From an uncultured Polyangiaceae bacterium (lineage in GTDB: Bacteria > Myxococcota_A > Polyangia > Polyangiales > Houyiibacteriaceae): DNA of 7,679 bases. The position numbers were made by a program, and so were the translations under genes. The stretch lies in assembly GCA_947258625.1 (NCBI GenBank), contig CAMYJN010000097.1, positions 1 through 7,679 of the forward strand, in the 5' to 3' direction. The notes under the pieces are model-generated. The model had not been told where the DNA came from, searched no databases, and saw only the letters and a list, made by a program, of their open reading frames with translations. Positions within the stretch are counted from its first letter, which is position 1. Every line of letters starts with the position of its first letter. Positions 6,457 through 7,679 of this stretch are shown here, piece by piece.

Positions 6457-6570
6457 TGCAACCTCCTCGCTCCCTTGTAGAACGATGCTCGTGGCAACTC
6501 AAGCTGCGCTCTCGGTTCCTCTTCCTCGTGAACCCTTGGCTGACGTGCGCTAGGCCGTCGCTTGGACCTG

Positions 6571-7317
6571 TTACCGCCCGAGCTTTGCCTTTGCGACTTG
6601 CTTGGCGCCGAGCATGACCGCGTCTTTGAGGTCCAAGGGGAGCGCCCGGCGAATGTTGCTGAGCGTGTCGGCGCGCAGGCGCTTCTTGGACAGGGCATGC
6701 GCTGCGGAATCGAGCTCCAAGAGCGCCGCGGCCTTCTCACGCGCTGTATCGAGCAACTGCTCGGCAGGCACGAGCGCGTCGACAAAGCCAACTTGCAGCG
6801 CCTGCTCCGGGGAGAACTGTTCGGACAAGGTCACTGCGCGTTCGCGAGCCGCAGGGGTCAAGCGCAATCGAAGCACCTCGCACGCCACACGCGGCATCGG
6901 TAGGCCAATCGCCACTTCGTTGGCAACGTAGGTGTACGGGCCCGGCACGCCAAAACGGTAGTCGCCGGACAACAACATGAACACGCCCATCGCATACGCG
7001 TGGCCGGGCGATGCGATGATGACGGGCGTCGGAAACGACAACAGGCGCGCGGTCAGCGCGTAACCGGCGCGCAACATCTTGACGGCCTGCACACCTCCCG
7101 ACTTCATCACCTTGAGGTCAAACCCCGCCGACAACACCCCCTCTCGCCCGGTGATCACCACGGCCGCGCCCTCCCGCTCCACGCGCTGGAGCGCCGCGTA
7201 AATCTCGTCGAACATGGCGGGCGACAGCGCATTGCGCTTGCCGTCGTCCATCGTGAGCGTCGCGACCGAGCGGTCGATATCTAGGGTCACCAACGATCGA
7301 GTCATGCGTTGACGCAT
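6571..7317 (-). CDS. Crotonase / enoyl-CoA hydratase family protein
   Basis: This 248-aa protein has the crotonase fold. Key pieces are MDDGKRNALSPAMFDEI (23-39), the first oxyanion-hole segment SAGFDLK (63-69), FPTPVIIASPGHAYAMGVF (95-113) with the second oxyanion-hole Gly111, and NEVAIGLPMP (133-142). The family binds acyl-CoA thioesters and stabilises enolates. By alignment with rat enoyl-CoA hydratase, the second catalytic Glu (164 in rat) is kept as Glu134, whereas the Glu144 position reads Phe113. It is therefore unlikely to be a standard hydratase; an isomerase-type or other crotonase reaction is more likely. The sequence resembles a widespread actinobacterial/proteobacterial subgroup with AMG-F-LLSGDYR. 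ATG 7317 is preferred because GGAG is 9 nt upstream; ATG 7305 (244 aa) is a possible alternative without an RBS. It is the first gene of the minus-strand run. Confidence 0.88.
   Translation of the reverse strand: MRQRMTRSLVTLDIDRSVATLTMDDGKRNALSPAMFDEIYAALQRVEREGAAVVITGREGVLSAGFDLKVMKSGGVQAVKMLRAGYALTARLLSFPTPVIIASPGHAYAMGVFMLLSGDYRFGVPGPYTYVANEVAIGLPMPRVACEVLRLRLTPAARERAVTLSEQFSPEQALQVGFVDALVPAEQLLDTAREKAAALLELDSAAHALSKKRLRADTLSNIRRALPLDLKDAVMLGAKQVAKAKLGR
7304..7317. repeat. Inverted repeat over the crotonase start codons
   Basis: ATGCGT and ACGCAT form a perfect 6-bp inverted repeat with a 2-nt spacer. It contains both candidate ATG codons of the crotonase gene (7317 and 7305). The same ATGCG/CGCAT half-sites recur at 7377-7391. 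It could be an operator or a start-masking mRNA hairpin, or partly chance. Confidence 0.4.
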
Positions 7318-7326
7318 AGCACGTGG

Positions 7327-7330
7327 CTCC
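7327..7330 (-). promoter_or_regulatory. RBS that decides the crotonase start
   Basis: GGAG lies 9 nt before ATG 7317 on the minus strand. No comparable motif precedes the in-frame ATG at 7305, so 7317 is chosen. Confidence 0.45.
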
Positions 7331-7376
7331 AGCCTCGGTCGACAGCAGACGCAACATCGAGTTCTGCGTAATTCGG

Positions 7377-7391
7377 ATGCGCGAAACGCAT
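7377..7391. repeat. Inverted repeat ATGCG-N5-CGCAT in the divergent intergenic region
   Basis: Perfect 5-bp arms flank a CGAAA loop, with TTT following on the plus strand. The half-site is identical to that of the repeat at 7304-7317, 59 bp away. It lies midway between the two divergent genes, a good position for an operator. The stem is too short for a confident terminator call. Confidence 0.4.
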
Positions 7392-7430
7392 TTTGGCGGC
7401 CCAAGTCCGACCGTTTCGGTGGTATATGTC

Positions 7431-7451
7431 TGCGAGATGAGTGGTCTCGCA
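7431..7451. repeat. Inverted repeat directly abutting the plus-strand start codon
   Basis: TGCGAGA and TCTCGCA form a perfect 7-bp inverted repeat with a 7-nt spacer. The right arm ends on the A of the ATG at 7451. It is positioned to act as an operator or as an RNA hairpin that limits translation of the small membrane peptide and the gene coupled to it. Confidence 0.45.
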
Positions 7452-7537
7452 TGAGCACCGTGCTCCTTCTTTGGTCGATGTACGTCCCGATGTTCGTCGT
7501 GCTGACGTGGGCGCTGAACCGCGAGGACCGGGTATGA
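7451..7537 (+). CDS. Possible 28-aa single-pass membrane peptide
   Basis: The reading frame encodes MSTVLLLWSMYVPMFVVLTW followed by a charged tail ALNREDRV. This is one hydrophobic helix of about 20 residues with a short charged C-terminus, typical of small accessory membrane peptides. Its stop codon shares ATGA with the start of the next membrane protein (7534-7537), which suggests translational coupling. There is no clear Shine-Dalgarno before its ATG, and the region just upstream is an inverted repeat. I do not recognise a family. It might instead be only the 5' leader of the next gene. Confidence 0.4.
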   Translation: MSTVLLLWSMYVPMFVVLTWALNREDRV

Positions 7538-7679
7538 TCGCCGGACACTTTGCTACGGCGCTCGTGCCGTACGAGCTCACTCGAAAGAGCGACCCGGTTC
7601 CGGTCTGGCTTTTTCTCCTCGCCGCCCAGTTCCTCGATCTGCTGATGATGATATTCGTCTCTCTGGGCATCGAGACGAT
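7534..7679 (+). CDS. Multi-pass membrane protein, N-terminal part only (3' end beyond right edge)
   Basis: Forty-eight codons are visible. The protein starts MIAGHFATALVPYELTRKSD, followed by a hydrophobic segment VPVWLFLLAAQFLDLLMMIF (23-42). The opening GHFATAL and the LAAQFLDLL block are typical of a conserved family of uncharacterised bacterial integral membrane proteins, some annotated as permeases or metal-dependent hydrolase-like. The conserved His and Asp in these blocks may matter, but no function is established. GAGG at 7523-7526, inside the preceding small reading frame, lies 7 nt before ATG 7534 and supports this start. The ATGA overlap with the 28-codon frame suggests coupled translation. 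It is transcribed divergently from the crotonase operon. Confidence 0.75.
   Translation, partial: MIAGHFATALVPYELTRKSDPVPVWLFLLAAQFLDLLMMIFVSLGIET

Noticed and set aside
6474..6502. Promoter-like TTGAGT-N17-TACAAG upstream of the PHA-region gene
   Set aside because: The spacing is ideal, but transcription would start inside the Shine-Dalgarno, leaving no usable leader; probably chance.
7318..7548. N-terminal extension of the crotonase to 7548
   Set aside because: It would cover the divergent intergenic region and the plus-strand membrane gene start; the crotonase fold begins only a few residues after 7317.

Overview
The window is GC-rich, with coding regions packed closely together. It looks like chromosomal DNA of a free-living Gram-negative bacterium. 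A member of the Myxococcota (Polyangia-like) is my best guess, because of the mix of a Cys-rich secreted lipoprotein, an exported patatin-like lipase, a PHA-granule-region protein, and an alpha-E / circularly permuted ATP-grasp pair. The lineage call is inference, since there is no rRNA or other marker gene here. I see no tRNA, rRNA, CRISPR array, insertion sequence, integrase or phage gene.

Layout, left to right. (1) Positions 1-499, minus: the 5' part of an exported patatin-like phospholipase that runs off the left edge. (2) 682-1320, minus: a class I SAM-dependent methyltransferase. (3) 1524-1823, plus: a 99-aa Cys-rich lipoprotein, divergent from the methyltransferase across a 203-bp intergenic region that holds a possible promoter for a leaderless transcript. 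(4) 1824-1895: a short convergent intergenic region with two hairpins. (5) 1896-7317, minus: six genes in a row, transcribed right to left in the order crotonase-fold enzyme, PHA-granule-region protein, Rieske ferredoxin, type II NADH dehydrogenase-like flavoprotein, circularly permuted ATP-grasp ligase, alpha-E protein. Gaps between them are 114, 106, 65 and 42 bp, and the last pair overlaps by 8 bp. (6) 7318-7450: a divergent intergenic region rich in short inverted repeats. (7) 7451-7679, plus: a possible 28-aa membrane peptide coupled by an ATGA overlap to a multi-pass membrane protein that runs off the right edge.

The most interesting part is the minus-strand run. The ATP-grasp / alpha-E pair belongs to a widespread but biochemically poorly defined group predicted to form amide or peptide bonds. 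Both genes start with TTG and overlap, so they are almost certainly translated together. The transglutaminase-like and NTN-peptidase partners often seen with this pair are absent from the window. Immediately upstream instead sit a Rieske [2Fe-2S] protein and an NDH-2-type flavoprotein. This could be a redox pair, and it could be co-transcribed with the ligase module. Upstream of those, the crotonase and the PHA-region protein suggest acyl-CoA / storage-polymer metabolism. A functional link across the whole run is a hypothesis based on position and strand only.
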